From NCBI RefSeq assembly GCF_900114345.1, contig NZ_FOZJ01000003.1, positions 744,001 through 808,000 on the forward strand: 64,000 nucleotides of DNA. The letters are read 5' to 3'. The translations under genes were made by a program, and so were the position numbers. The notes beneath the pieces are model-generated. The model made no database searches and had not been told where the DNA came from. It saw only the letters and a list, made by a program, of their open reading frames with translations. This stretch comes from Microbacterium sp. cf046. GTDB lineage: Bacteria; Actinomycetota; Actinomycetes; Actinomycetales; Microbacteriaceae. Positions 52,375-61,560 of this stretch are shown piece after piece (positions within the stretch are counted from its first letter, which is position 1; each line of letters opens with the position of its first letter).

Positions 52375-53220
52375 ATGTCTTTCGAACTGCCCGCACCTCG
52401 CCACGCACTCGATCTCGACCCGCAATCCGTCCTCGACCCTGACGAGCCGGGACCGGATCAGCGATGGTCCACCTGGCCACAGACCACGCCGTCCGAGCGC
52501 GGGCCGCTGCCGCGTCCCGACTGGCTCGTCACGGCCGCCGCCGCGTACGACACCGAACTCGGGGTCGTCAAGACCGGGAAGGAGGCGGATGTCTTCCTCC
52601 TCGAGCGGGCGATACCCGGCACCGCCGGCTGCTTCCTCGCGGCCAAGCGCTACCGCAGCTCACAGCACAGCGACTTCCATCGCGAGGGCCGTTACGAGGA
52701 GGGAAGGCGGATGCGGCGCTCGCGCGACGCCCGTGCGGCCGCCCGCAAGTCGACGTACGGTCGGCTGGTCTCGGCCGGTCACTGGGCGACGAGCGAGTTC
52801 GATGCACTGTGCAGCGCGTGGGAGGCCGGCATCCCGGTCCCGTACCCCGTGCAGCTGAGCGGCACCGAGCTGCTGATGGAGTTCATCGGCACAGGCCGCA
52901 CGGCTGCGCCACGGCTCGCGCAGACGCGACTGCGCGGGAGCGAGCTTCAGGGGGCGGCTGAGCAGGTCATCGCGATCCTCACATCCTTCGCGCGCAGCGG
53001 GTACGCGCACGGCGATCTCTCGGCCTACAACCTGCTCATCACCGACGAGGGCCGCGTCGTGGTGATCGACCTGCCGCAGATCGTCGACCTGGCGGCCAAC
53101 CCGCACGGCCTGGATTTCCTGCATCGCGACGTCGTCAACGTCTGCACCTGGTTCGCCCGCCGGGGATCGGACATCGACGCCGAGGAGGTCTTCGCCGGTC
53201 TGCTCGCCCAGCTGTGGTGA
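52375..53220 (+). CDS. RIO1-type serine kinase-like protein
   Basis: 281 aa. The kinase core shows the ATP-binding region LGVVKTGKEADVFLLERA, Lys in FLAAKRYRS, catalytic-loop YAHGDLSAYNLL and metal-binding VVIDLPQ. These are RIO-family motifs; bacterial RIO kinases are little studied. ATG 52375 has GGAG eight bases upstream; an in-frame GTG at 52348 is weaker. The upstream 17-codon ORF and hairpin suggest translational control. Confidence 0.88.
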   Translation: MSFELPAPRHALDLDPQSVLDPDEPGPDQRWSTWPQTTPSERGPLPRPDWLVTAAAAYDTELGVVKTGKEADVFLLERAIPGTAGCFLAAKRYRSSQHSDFHREGRYEEGRRMRRSRDARAAARKSTYGRLVSAGHWATSEFDALCSAWEAGIPVPYPVQLSGTELLMEFIGTGRTAAPRLAQTRLRGSELQGAAEQVIAILTSFARSGYAHGDLSAYNLLITDEGRVVVIDLPQIVDLAANPHGLDFLHRDVVNVCTWFARRGSDIDAEEVFAGLLAQLW

Positions 53221-53308
53221 CCGGAACACGCACCGAACGATCCGAAACCCCCTCCGCGACGAACAAGAGCTGAGGTGGGGGATCCCCTGCGGATGCGGAG
53301 ATCGGCAA

Positions 53309-54910
53309 ATGGCGAAGAGGATGCGTCGGACGACGCTCGGATTCTGGGCCCTGGCGGCCCTCTCGGGCGTCGTGAGCGCGGCGGTGTTCCTGGCCGCCGC
53401 CGAGCTCACCGCCCTGCTGGTCGCGCGAGAGGGCAGTCCGATCCTCGCCGTCGGCGGATTCGTGATCGACATCGTGCCCCAGCCGTTCAAGGAGTTCGCG
53501 ATCGCGACATTCGGCGAGTACGACAAGATCGCCCTTCTCGCAGGGCTCGGACTCGCCGTGCTGTTCGCGTCCGCGATCGCCGGCATCCTCCAGTTCGTCA
53601 AGCCGCCGCTGGGCGTGGTCGCCCTCGGCATCGCCGGCGCCCTGTCGGTCGCCGCGATCGTGACCCGCGCGGGCGCGACCCCGCTCGCTTCGGTGCCGCC
53701 CATCGTCGGAGCCCTCGCCGGCGGGTTCATCCTCTGGTACCTGAGCGCCCGGCTGCGCGGATGGGCTGCCGCGTCGACGGACGCGACTCCGATGGAGCAA
53801 CCGACCGTGCACCCCAAGGGCGCTGCATCGCCGGCATCCGTCGATCGCCGCGCCTTCTTCCGGATCACGGGGATCGCCGGAGCCTCGGCGCTCATCGTCG
53901 GGGTCGGTGCCCGCGCCCTCATCAACGCGACGGCGTCGTCGATCGTCGCGGTCCGCAAGGCGCTCAAGCTGCCCGCCCCCGCCTCGAAGGTCACGGTTCC
54001 GGCAGGCGCGGAGCTCGACGTTCCCGGCATCTCGCCGCTGATCACGCCGAACGCGGACTTCTACCGCGTCGACACCGCGCTCACCGTGCCCTCGGTGGAT
54101 CCGGATGCATGGCGCCTCGTGATCGACGGCATGGTCGACAAGCGCGTGGAGCTGAGCTTCGCCGATCTGATCGCCATGGGGCTCGACGAGTATGCGATCA
54201 CCCTGACGTGCGTGTCGAACGAAGTCGGAGGCGAGCTGCTCGGCAACGCGATCTGGCTCGGCGTTCCGGTGCGCGAGGTGCTGAAGCTGGCGGGACCGAC
54301 GGCAGATGCCGACATGGTGCTGTCGCGGAGCGTGGACGGCTTCACCGCGGGCACCCCGCTCGAGTCGCTGACGGACGACGGACTGGATGCGATCCTCGCG
54401 GTCGGCATGAACGGCGAGCCGCTGCCGCTCGAGCACGGCTTCCCGGTGCGGATGGTCGTTCCCGGCTTGTACGGCTACGTCTCGGCGACGAAGTGGCTGA
54501 GCGAACTCAAGGTCACGACGTTCGCGGCCGACGAGGCCTACTGGACGCCGCGCGGCTACAGCGCGAAGGCGCCGATCAAGTTCTCGTCCCGCCTGGACAC
54601 GCCGCGGACGGGCGAGGCCATCCCCGCCGGACGCACACCGGTCGCCGGTGTCGCGTGGGCGCAGACCGTGGGCATCGACCGTGTCGAAGTGAGCATCGAC
54701 GACGGTGAGTGGCAGTCCGCCACCCTGTCCAGCCCGATCAACGACGACACCTGGGTCCAGTGGTTCGTGGACTGGGAAGCCACCGTAGGAACCCACTACG
54801 TCGCGGTCCGCGCCGTCAACAAGAACGGCGACCTCCAGATCGAGGAGCGGGCGCCGATCGCGCCGGACGGATCGACCGGCTGGCAGCGCACGCTCATCCG
54901 GGTGACGTAG
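53309..54910 (+). CDS. Membrane-anchored molybdopterin oxidoreductase (sulfite-oxidase/MsrP-like fold)
   Basis: 533 aa. Residues 1-150 hold about four membrane helices. A second signal-like segment near 185 (RRAFFRITGIAGASALIVGV) precedes the molybdopterin domain, whose Mo-ligand Cys is about residue 301 in ALTLTCVSNEVGG-type context (ITLTCVSNEVGGELL). The C-terminus has the dimerisation-like Ig domain (WAQTVGIDRVEVSIDDGEW). Such actinobacterial proteins face the cell exterior; the substrate is unknown. It adds a second Mo enzyme served by moeA nearby, though without needing MGD. Confidence 0.87.
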   Translation: MAKRMRRTTLGFWALAALSGVVSAAVFLAAAELTALLVAREGSPILAVGGFVIDIVPQPFKEFAIATFGEYDKIALLAGLGLAVLFASAIAGILQFVKPPLGVVALGIAGALSVAAIVTRAGATPLASVPPIVGALAGGFILWYLSARLRGWAAASTDATPMEQPTVHPKGAASPASVDRRAFFRITGIAGASALIVGVGARALINATASSIVAVRKALKLPAPASKVTVPAGAELDVPGISPLITPNADFYRVDTALTVPSVDPDAWRLVIDGMVDKRVELSFADLIAMGLDEYAITLTCVSNEVGGELLGNAIWLGVPVREVLKLAGPTADADMVLSRSVDGFTAGTPLESLTDDGLDAILAVGMNGEPLPLEHGFPVRMVVPGLYGYVSATKWLSELKVTTFAADEAYWTPRGYSAKAPIKFSSRLDTPRTGEAIPAGRTPVAGVAWAQTVGIDRVEVSIDDGEWQSATLSSPINDDTWVQWFVDWEATVGTHYVAVRAVNKNGDLQIEERAPIAPDGSTGWQRTLIRVT

Positions 54911-54967
54911 AGCACGAGGATCGGGGGACTGTCAACCGCCAGACGCCGCCCAGCCTCCGGTGGGATC

Positions 54968-56296
54968 ATGACGGTGATGACTGATCTGCGACCCTCCGGG
55001 CCCGCTCGCCCGGGGGAGCTGCTCGACGGGCGCTACCGGCTCGACGAGCTCATCGGCGAGGGCGGCATGGGCTCGGTGTGGCGCGCCACCGACGAGGCTC
55101 TCGGTCGAACCGTCGCCGTGAAGGTCTTCTGGGCGGGCGCGACCGCAGACGACGATGCAGTGCGCCGCGAATCCGAGAAGCGTCTGCTCGCCTCGCTCAG
55201 TCATCCCTCTCTGGTCACCCTCTTCGATGCGCAGCTGTCCACCGACGATCGCTCCTACCTCGTCATGGAGTACATCGACGGGGGAACGCTCGCGACGAGA
55301 CTCGGACGCGGTCCGATCACGCCGCTGGATGCTGCATCCCTCGCGGCCGACCTCGGCGAAGCCCTGCACGTCGTCCACGACACGGGGATCGTGCATCGCG
55401 ACGTCAAGCCGGCGAATGTGCTCCTGCGGCCGCCGCTGACGCCGGAGCACACATTCCGTGCAGTGCTGGCCGACTTCGGCATCGCCTACCTCATCGACAC
55501 CGCGCGGGTGACGACCCCGGGAATGGCGATCGGCACAGCGGCGTACATCTCGCCCGAGCAGGTCCGGGGGCATGCACCGACGCCCGCGTCCGACATCTAC
55601 AGCCTCGGGCTCGTCCTCCTGGAGGCGCTCAGCGGGCAGCGCGCATTCCCGCAGCCGGCACCCGGTGACGCGATCGCCGCACGTCTCGCGGCGAGCCCGG
55701 CGGTCCCGGCCGATTGGGGCTACGGGTGGCGGTCGCTGCTGACGGCGATGACCGCGATCGATCCGGCCGACCGCCCGACCGCCCTCGAGGTGTCGGTCCG
55801 CGGCAGCTCGCTCGATTCCGAGGAGGCGGATGTGACGGCACTGGTTGCCGGCGTCCCCGCGATCGAGTCCACGGACGCGACCCAGGTGCTCGTCACGCCG
55901 CCCACCGCTGCGACCGCTGTCCTCTCCGACCCGCCGGCATCACCTGTTCAGGCCGGTGCAGCTCCCGCGAGCGCCCGGCGACGGGGCCGTGTCGTCGCGA
56001 TTCTCGCGGGAGTGGCAGGCGTGCTCGTCGCCGGGGTGCTCGCCCTGGTCATCTGGAACGGCATCTCCGCAGGGTTCGTTCCCGAACCTGCGGTCTCGCA
56101 GACCAGCGAGCCGGTGACCACCGACGAGCCGGCGCCCACCGCGACGCTCGATCCCACACCGGTGCAGCCGACCGATCCGGGAGTCGTCGACGACGGCGGC
56201 GGAAACGACAACTCGGGCCCGGGCAACAACAACGGCAACGGGAACGGGAACGGGAATGGGAACGGGAACGGAAACGGCGGCAGCGGGAACGGCTAG
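54968..56296 (+). CDS. Receptor-type Ser/Thr protein kinase (PknB-like)
   Basis: 442 aa. Kinase domain residues ~18-280: YRLDELIGEGGMGSVWRATD, Lys in VAVKVFWAG, HRDVKPANVLL, DFGIAYL, and APE-like ISPEQVRGH. One membrane helix near residues 340-360 and an extracellular Thr/Pro-rich stem follow, ending in an Asn/Gly repeat tail coded by GGGAAC hexamers. PASTA domains are absent. Start ATG 54968 or 54977. It converges on the ClC gene with a shared CTAG stop. Confidence 0.92.
   Translation: MTVMTDLRPSGPARPGELLDGRYRLDELIGEGGMGSVWRATDEALGRTVAVKVFWAGATADDDAVRRESEKRLLASLSHPSLVTLFDAQLSTDDRSYLVMEYIDGGTLATRLGRGPITPLDAASLAADLGEALHVVHDTGIVHRDVKPANVLLRPPLTPEHTFRAVLADFGIAYLIDTARVTTPGMAIGTAAYISPEQVRGHAPTPASDIYSLGLVLLEALSGQRAFPQPAPGDAIAARLAASPAVPADWGYGWRSLLTAMTAIDPADRPTALEVSVRGSSLDSEEADVTALVAGVPAIESTDATQVLVTPPTAATAVLSDPPASPVQAGAAPASARRRGRVVAILAGVAGVLVAGVLALVIWNGISAGFVPEPAVSQTSEPVTTDEPAPTATLDPTPVQPTDPGVVDDGGGNDNSGPGNNNGNGNGNGNGNGNGNGGSGNG
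56234..56275 (+). repeat. GGGAAC hexanucleotide repeat coding a Gly-Asn tail
   Basis: Seven tandem six-base units (GGCAAC, GGGAAC x2, GGGAAT, GGGAAC x2, GGAAAC) encode alternating Gly and Asn at the kinase C-terminus. In-frame length change by slippage would vary the tail without frameshift. Confidence 0.85.
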
Positions 56297-57600
56297 GACG
56301 AGGCGGCCGGCTTCCCGCCCGCGGCGGTGTCCGAACCCGGAGCAGGTGCCGGCAGAATCCTGAACTCGGGTGCCTGCGAGACCAGCAGCCACGCCGGCAG
56401 CACGACGATGCACAGCACCGGCAGCAGCGCGATGTCGCCGGGTATCGCGACGGCGATGAAGAGTGCGAGCCACCCGTCCCTGGCGACGACGAGCACGATT
56501 CCGAGGACGGCGCACGCGACGACCAGGCTCATGGAGAGCGAGGGGAAGAGCGTGCTGATGAGCAGTCCGATCGCCACGCCGATGAACGTCGCGGGGAAGA
56601 CCCGGCCACCGCGGAACAGAGCGGATGCTGCCACGAGCAGTGCGACGATCTTGATGCCCGCGATCACCGCCAGCTGACCGGCGTCGTACTGGCTCGGATC
56701 CTTCAGCAGCTCGCCCATCTGGGTGAGCCCCTTGAACATCGTGATCGGGCCGCCGATGAAGCCGAGGATGCCGAGGATGAGGCCGCCGACGGTCGTGATG
56801 ATGATCGGATGCCGCAGCGCATGCAGCGCTCGGTACACCAACGGGAAGACGGCGAGCGCGGCGAGGCCGACGATCGTCACCGCACACGCCACCAGCGCGC
56901 CGGTGAGGATGTCGAAGGCCTGCGGGGGGCCGTACGCGGGCATGTCGAACGCGAACGGGGGAGCACCCAGCAGGTGCATCGTGATGGATGCCGCGCCCGC
57001 TGCGGCGAGCGGCAGGAACAGCTTGTCCCAGAGCGATCCCCCGGTGCGGACCGCTGCGACGAGACCGGTGAAGACGAGGGCCGCTGCCACCGGGGTGCCG
57101 AACAGGGCGCCGATCGTGGCCGACGCAGCGAGGAGGGTGGAGACTTGTGGCGAGACCTGCGGGATGAATCGGGTGAAGACGGCGACCATGATCGCGGTGT
57201 TGATCGCGATGATCGGGTTCTCGGGGCCGAGGCTCACGCCGCCGGCGAGCGCGAGCAGGGTCACCACGGCGAGACCGGGGAGGGTGCGCAGGGGCAGCGG
57301 CGTGCCGACGAGCTCGGTCGTCGCCGAGTCGGGGCCGCCATGACCGGGCAGCACCTGGAGCGCGATGCCGACGGCCAGCCCGGTGAGGGTGAGCACCAGG
57401 ATGATCCACCAGCCGTTCGGATCCACGTTCAGGGCGTCGGGAAGCGCGTCCCAGAGCACATTCGACAGGGCGTCGGCGGCGCGATCCAGCAGCCACAGGA
57501 TCAGCGCCGAGACCACCCCGACGAGGATCGCGGGGATGGAAAGCAGCAGCAGCTTGCGGGGGGTGACGTTCGGGTCGGTCTCCGGCCGTGCGAGGCTCAT
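56293..57600 (-). CDS. ClC-family chloride channel/antiporter-like protein
   Basis: 435 aa with about ten to twelve helices. Selectivity-filter-like segments GHGGPDS and GGVSLGPENPII are visible, the latter with the GxxxGPE gate Glu. The third filter segment is divergent. It would move chloride, fluoride or another anion. ATG 57600 has AGGAGG upstream; an ATG at 57627 adds nine residues. Its stop overlaps the kinase stop (CTAG). Confidence 0.87.
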   Translation of the reverse strand: MSLARPETDPNVTPRKLLLLSIPAILVGVVSALILWLLDRAADALSNVLWDALPDALNVDPNGWWIILVLTLTGLAVGIALQVLPGHGGPDSATTELVGTPLPLRTLPGLAVVTLLALAGGVSLGPENPIIAINTAIMVAVFTRFIPQVSPQVSTLLAASATIGALFGTPVAAALVFTGLVAAVRTGGSLWDKLFLPLAAAGAASITMHLLGAPPFAFDMPAYGPPQAFDILTGALVACAVTIVGLAALAVFPLVYRALHALRHPIIITTVGGLILGILGFIGGPITMFKGLTQMGELLKDPSQYDAGQLAVIAGIKIVALLVAASALFRGGRVFPATFIGVAIGLLISTLFPSLSMSLVVACAVLGIVLVVARDGWLALFIAVAIPGDIALLPVLCIVVLPAWLLVSQAPEFRILPAPAPGSDTAAGGKPAASS

Positions 57601-57863
57601 GCGCGCGCGTTCCTCCTGCTCGACCATGGCGGATCATGGTGGTGGACGGAACGTACCACGCGGCCGAAAGGGTGTGCGAGGCCGTGAGCGCGACTTCATA
57701 CCGCGCGGGTGACCCTGGATCCGGGGGTCAGACCGAGACCGCCGCCGCGCCCGGACCGGTCGTCGCGATACCCTGAGGGAGGGTCGTCGCTCATCGCGAG
57801 CATCGCGATCGACGGCGCCGCAGCTTTCTGCGAGCGCCGGGTCGACCCCGCAGGAAGGCACCC

Positions 57864-58256
57864 ATGAAGATCACCGCGACATCCGACTGGCGCGACTCGA
57901 TCGCATTCGAAACCCCCATGATCGTGGCTGAGATCGTGCCGGGTGATCCGACCCGGTGCTCGGTCTGCGGAGGGGACTCCGAGCTGCGGCCCCGCACCGA
58001 GCTCTGGGCGGTCAAGCACCGGCATCCCAACCAGCACGCCGGATACGTGCGGTTCTACTGCCGGGAGCACCTTCCCGTGATCGCGAAGCCGGCGGCTCCG
58101 GTGGAGACCCGCCGCTCGGCGGCGCGCGCTGAGCGCACCGCCGCGGTCCGCCGCCCGGCAGCGGTCGACGAGAAGCCACGGGCGATGTGCCCGGACTGCT
58201 TCGTCGAGATCTCGGCGACCGGAGTGTGCGGAATGTGCGGACTCCAGGTCGCCTGA
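57864..58256 (+). CDS. Small zinc-ribbon-like protein, unknown function
   Basis: 130 aa. N-terminal CSVC and a later YCREH, and C-terminal CPDC and CGMC pairs, suggest two zinc-binding sites joined by a basic Ala/Arg-rich linker (residues ~75-105). Similar actinobacterial proteins are sometimes mislabelled glucose-6-phosphate dehydrogenase; nothing here supports that. AGGAAGG precedes ATG 57864. The 263 bases upstream to the ClC start hold a TACCCT -10 candidate near 57771 and otherwise nothing clear. Confidence 0.72.
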   Translation: MKITATSDWRDSIAFETPMIVAEIVPGDPTRCSVCGGDSELRPRTELWAVKHRHPNQHAGYVRFYCREHLPVIAKPAAPVETRRSAARAERTAAVRRPAAVDEKPRAMCPDCFVEISATGVCGMCGLQVA

Positions 58257-58269
58257 CCCCGCCCAGGGC

Positions 58270-58275
58270 TAGCCT
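58270..58275 (+). promoter_or_regulatory. Leaderless -10 for the epoxide hydrolase gene
   Basis: TAGCCT ends seven bases before ATG 58283. Confidence 0.5.
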
Positions 58276-58282
58276 GGCTGCT

Positions 58283-59452
58283 ATGCCACCGGATGTGAGC
58301 GCAACGCAGCCGTTCGAGCTGCGTGCGGACCCCGCGGTGATCGACGATCTACGCAACCGGCTCCGCGCGACGCGCTGGCCCGACGCCCCGCCGGACGCGG
58401 GCTGGACGCTCGGCACCGACCTCGCGTACCTGCGTGGACTCGTGGACTACTGGGCCGACGGGTTCGACTGGCAGGCGCAGGAGGACGCGATCGGCCGGCT
58501 TCCGCACCTGCGGGTGACGGTGGGAGGCCTCGGCATCCATGTGGTGCACGCCCGCGCGGCCGATGATCGCGTGGCGGCGATCCCGCTTCTGCTCAACCAC
58601 GGATGGCCCGACTCCTTCTGGCGATATTTGAAGGTCATCCCGCTGCTCACCGATCCGGGCTCCCACGGCGGCGATCCCGCCGACGCGTTCGACGTGATCG
58701 TTCCCGACATGCCCGGCTACGGGTACTCCGATCCTCCGCCGCATCCGTTCACCTCGATCGACGTCGCCGATCACTGGGCGAGCCTCATGGCTGCGCTCGG
58801 CCACGAGAGGTTCGTCACCGCGGGCGGTGACATCGGCAGCGGGGTGGCGCGATTCCTCGCGCTCGAACACCCGGATCGCGTGGTCGCCGTCCACAGGATG
58901 GATGCCGGGCTGCCGTTCTTCGCGGGCGACAGATCCGACCTCACGCCAGATGAGCGGCAATACCTCGACGACGGCGCGGCGTGGGGCGCAGCCGAAGGTG
59001 CGTACGCTGCGATGCACCGCACCAAGCCTCAGACGGCCGCGTTCGGCCTCACGGACTCGCCGGTGGGCATGGCCGCGTGGATCGTCGAGAAGCTGCGCTC
59101 CTGGAGCGACTGCGGAGGGGACATCGAGCGGTGCTTCACGAAGGACGAGATCCTCACGCTGCTGACCCAGTTCTGGGTGACCGGCGCGATCGGATCATCC
59201 ATGCGCATGTACAACGCGAACGCCACCATCTCCGCGGAGCAGCTCTCCCGGCGGGTCGAGATCCCGTCCGGGTTCACGATCTTCCCCGGCGACCTCGTGC
59301 GGCCTCCGCGCGCATGGCTGGACCGCATCGCGAACGTCGCGCGCGCGACGTATGCCCCGCGCGGTGGACACTTCGCCCCGTTCGAGCAGCCCGAGCTGTA
59401 CGTCCATGAACTGCGAGAGTTCTTCCGCCCGTATCGTGCGGCGTTCAGCTGA
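58283..59452 (+). CDS. Epoxide hydrolase (alpha/beta-hydrolase with EHN domain)
   Basis: 389 aa. The N-terminal EHN domain (QPFELRADPAVIDDLRNRLR) precedes the hydrolase fold: oxyanion motif NHGWPDSFWRYLKV, nucleophile Asp in AGGDIGSGVAR, and catalytic His in RGGHFAPFEQPE. It would open epoxides to diols; substrate unknown. It is a single gene, apparently leaderless. Confidence 0.9.
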   Translation: MPPDVSATQPFELRADPAVIDDLRNRLRATRWPDAPPDAGWTLGTDLAYLRGLVDYWADGFDWQAQEDAIGRLPHLRVTVGGLGIHVVHARAADDRVAAIPLLLNHGWPDSFWRYLKVIPLLTDPGSHGGDPADAFDVIVPDMPGYGYSDPPPHPFTSIDVADHWASLMAALGHERFVTAGGDIGSGVARFLALEHPDRVVAVHRMDAGLPFFAGDRSDLTPDERQYLDDGAAWGAAEGAYAAMHRTKPQTAAFGLTDSPVGMAAWIVEKLRSWSDCGGDIERCFTKDEILTLLTQFWVTGAIGSSMRMYNANATISAEQLSRRVEIPSGFTIFPGDLVRPPRAWLDRIANVARATYAPRGGHFAPFEQPELYVHELREFFRPYRAAFS

Positions 59453-59593
59453 CGCGGGCGCCCGGTCCGCACGCACCTCCTATTCGGCCGCGGTTCCGAA
59501 GTCAACCCCCGGTCGATCTCTCGCATCCCGGGTGACACTTGCCGGGTCGAAAGACGATTGAGCGGGATCGGTTGGGGCCGACCACTGAGCATG

Positions 59594-59611
59594 ATGCGCA
59601 GCTCTGCGCAT
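59594..59611. promoter_or_regulatory. Palindrome upstream of the small membrane protein gene
   Basis: ATGCGCAG-CT-CTGCGCAT is a perfect inverted repeat with 8-base arms, 57 bases before ATG 59668. It is the only clear element in the 215-base gap after the epoxide hydrolase gene. Operator role inferred. Confidence 0.45.
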
Positions 59612-59667
59612 GAGGTGGAGATCCGACCAACGGTTCGACCCGTGAGCCATCCCGAACCGGAGAGAGC

Positions 59668-59937
59668 ATGACCAATTCCGCAGTCACGTACGTCGTCGCG
59701 CCCGAGGCATTCCGCCCAATACCTGAAAACACGAGACTCCGGGGTCACCGGAGCGAAGACGATTCGTCGATCGACCGGCTGATCACTCCCACCTGGGCCG
59801 AGATCGATGAGGCCCGCGACCAGTACGACCGCGGAGCCAAGCGACTCCGCCGCTGGCAATGGTGGTTCGTGGGCATGTTCACGATCTACACGACCCTTGC
59901 CGGGGTCCTCCTGCTCAAGCTCACCACTGGAGTCTGA
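59668..59937 (+). CDS. Small single-helix membrane protein, unknown function
   Basis: 89 aa. Soluble polar N-terminus (~60 residues) with a helical ITPTWAEIDEARDQYDRGAK segment, then one membrane helix (WWFVGMFTIYTTLAGVLLL) and a short tail. No family recognised. GGAGAG precedes the ATG. It is 51 bases before the ThrE-type gene on the same strand and could be an accessory to it. Confidence 0.68.
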   Translation: MTNSAVTYVVAPEAFRPIPENTRLRGHRSEDDSSIDRLITPTWAEIDEARDQYDRGAKRLRRWQWWFVGMFTIYTTLAGVLLLKLTTGV

Positions 59938-59988
59938 TCCGTTCGCTCCGCCACTGCGACGCCGACCTCAGGCATCTGGATCAGCGTC

Positions 59989-61458
59989 GTGTACGGGCGT
60001 ATTGTTCGCGGAATCACGCCACACGTGTCCGAGGCCGAGCGATTGCTGCGCCGCGCCGGCCACCACCAGAAGACCTCCAGACGGGTACCCCAGCACATGA
60101 TCTCGGCGTTCATTGCGGTGGCGGTGCTCCTGGTGGCGGCCATTCTCCTTCTCGCCGTGCGGCGACGCGCGGAGCGCGACATCGCGATCAGCGCCCGCTC
60201 AGCCAGAATCACCGGCTCCATGCCGGTCGCGTCGACCGGTGCCCCCGACGCGCCTTCGACTCTCGCTGCGGCGGAGGCTGTGGGAGCCGCGATGATCCAG
60301 GCCGGCTACTCGGTGGAGACGGTCCAGGATGTGCTGGGGGACATAGCGCGCGTCAACAATCTGCCCGAAAGCGAGGTGCTCGTCTTTCCGAACGCGCTCC
60401 TGGTCTCGGCGCGCGGAAGCGGGCAGCATCGCACGGGTGCGGTGACCAGTGCCGACGGACAGCTGCTCTTCTCGCAGATCAACGAGGTGCAGCAGACGGT
60501 GGATGCCGCGAGGACCGGTGTCTTGGACCCGCGCTCGACGATCGAGCGGATCGCCCGCATCCGCGACATGACGCCCACATACGGTCGCGTCGTGCGAGTG
60601 GTCGGCTACGGCTTCCTCAGCGCCGCGCTGTCGGTTCTGCTCGGTGCGTCGTGGACGGGCGTCTGGCTCGCCGCAGCGCTCGGACTGCTCACCGGCGCAG
60701 CGCTCATGCTGAGCGAGCGACTGCCGCAGCGATACGGTGCGCTGATCACCGTCTCGATCGCGTTCCTCGTGGCGCTCGTGGTGTTCCTGCTGCTGCGCGC
60801 CGGCTGGGGATCCGGAATCCTGGCCGCCCTGCTCGCTCCGCTCGTCGTGCTGCTGCCCGGCGCGCTGCTGACCACGGCGGTGCTCGAACTGTCCACGGGT
60901 CACATGATCTCCGGCGCCGGCCGCGCAGCCGCAGGAGCGATGCAACTCGTTCTGCTCAGCGCGGGCATCGTCACCGCGGGCGCGGTCGTCGGTGTGCCGG
61001 ACTTCGACTTCAGCGAGCACCCGGAGATGCTCGGACAGGTCGCGCCATGGATCGCGGTCGCGGTGTACGGCGTCGCGATCTCGGTGCATCGCTGCGCCCC
61101 GCCTCGCATCGTGCCGTGGATACTCCTGGTCCTCTACGTCGCGTACGCGGCCCAGGTGCTCGCCGATCTGGTGCTCGGCGGCGTGCTCTCCGCGTTCGTC
61201 GGTGCGCTGTGCGTGACACCCGTGACCGCGCTCGTGGCGCGGCAGCCATCCGGACCCGCCGCACTCGTCAGCTTCACGCCGGCTTTCTGGCTCCTCGTCC
61301 CGGGAGCTCTCGGACTCGTCGGCGTGGCCGACGTGCTCGGAGGAGACGCCGCGGCGTCGGCATCCCTCGTCGCGACGGTGTCGACCATGGTCGCGATCGC
61401 ACTGGGCGTCCTGGCAGGATCCAGCCTCTCGAACCGGATGCGGAGGCCGGCGCTCTGA
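59989..61458 (+). CDS. Threonine/serine exporter family protein (ThrE-like)
   Basis: 489 aa from GTG 59989. One N-terminal helix (~38-56), a cytoplasmic ThrE domain (AAAEAVGAAMIQAGYSVETV, about residues 90-200), then about ten helices with LLPGALLTTAVLELSTGHMI. ThrE exports threonine and serine in corynebacteria. A shorter start at ATG 60097 would keep the first helix. The upstream small membrane protein may be co-transcribed. Confidence 0.88.
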   Translation: MYGRIVRGITPHVSEAERLLRRAGHHQKTSRRVPQHMISAFIAVAVLLVAAILLLAVRRRAERDIAISARSARITGSMPVASTGAPDAPSTLAAAEAVGAAMIQAGYSVETVQDVLGDIARVNNLPESEVLVFPNALLVSARGSGQHRTGAVTSADGQLLFSQINEVQQTVDAARTGVLDPRSTIERIARIRDMTPTYGRVVRVVGYGFLSAALSVLLGASWTGVWLAAALGLLTGAALMLSERLPQRYGALITVSIAFLVALVVFLLLRAGWGSGILAALLAPLVVLLPGALLTTAVLELSTGHMISGAGRAAAGAMQLVLLSAGIVTAGAVVGVPDFDFSEHPEMLGQVAPWIAVAVYGVAISVHRCAPPRIVPWILLVLYVAYAAQVLADLVLGGVLSAFVGALCVTPVTALVARQPSGPAALVSFTPAFWLLVPGALGLVGVADVLGGDAAASASLVATVSTMVAIALGVLAGSSLSNRMRRPAL

Positions 61459-61560
61459 GGCACCGTGCAGGCGGTCCCCGGCGGATCGCAGGGGCCGCCG
61501 AACGATCGGCTTGCGCGCGGTGATGCAACGTGGTCGACGAGGATCCCCCAGTCGCTGCCG

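Noticed and set aside
56224..56292. Possible CRISPR or minisatellite array
   Set aside because: Units are six bases and in frame with the kinase; there are no spacers or cas genes. It is a coding microsatellite.
57864..58256. Glucose-6-phosphate dehydrogenase label for the zinc-ribbon protein
   Set aside because: At 130 aa it lacks any dehydrogenase motif; the Cys pairs point to zinc binding.
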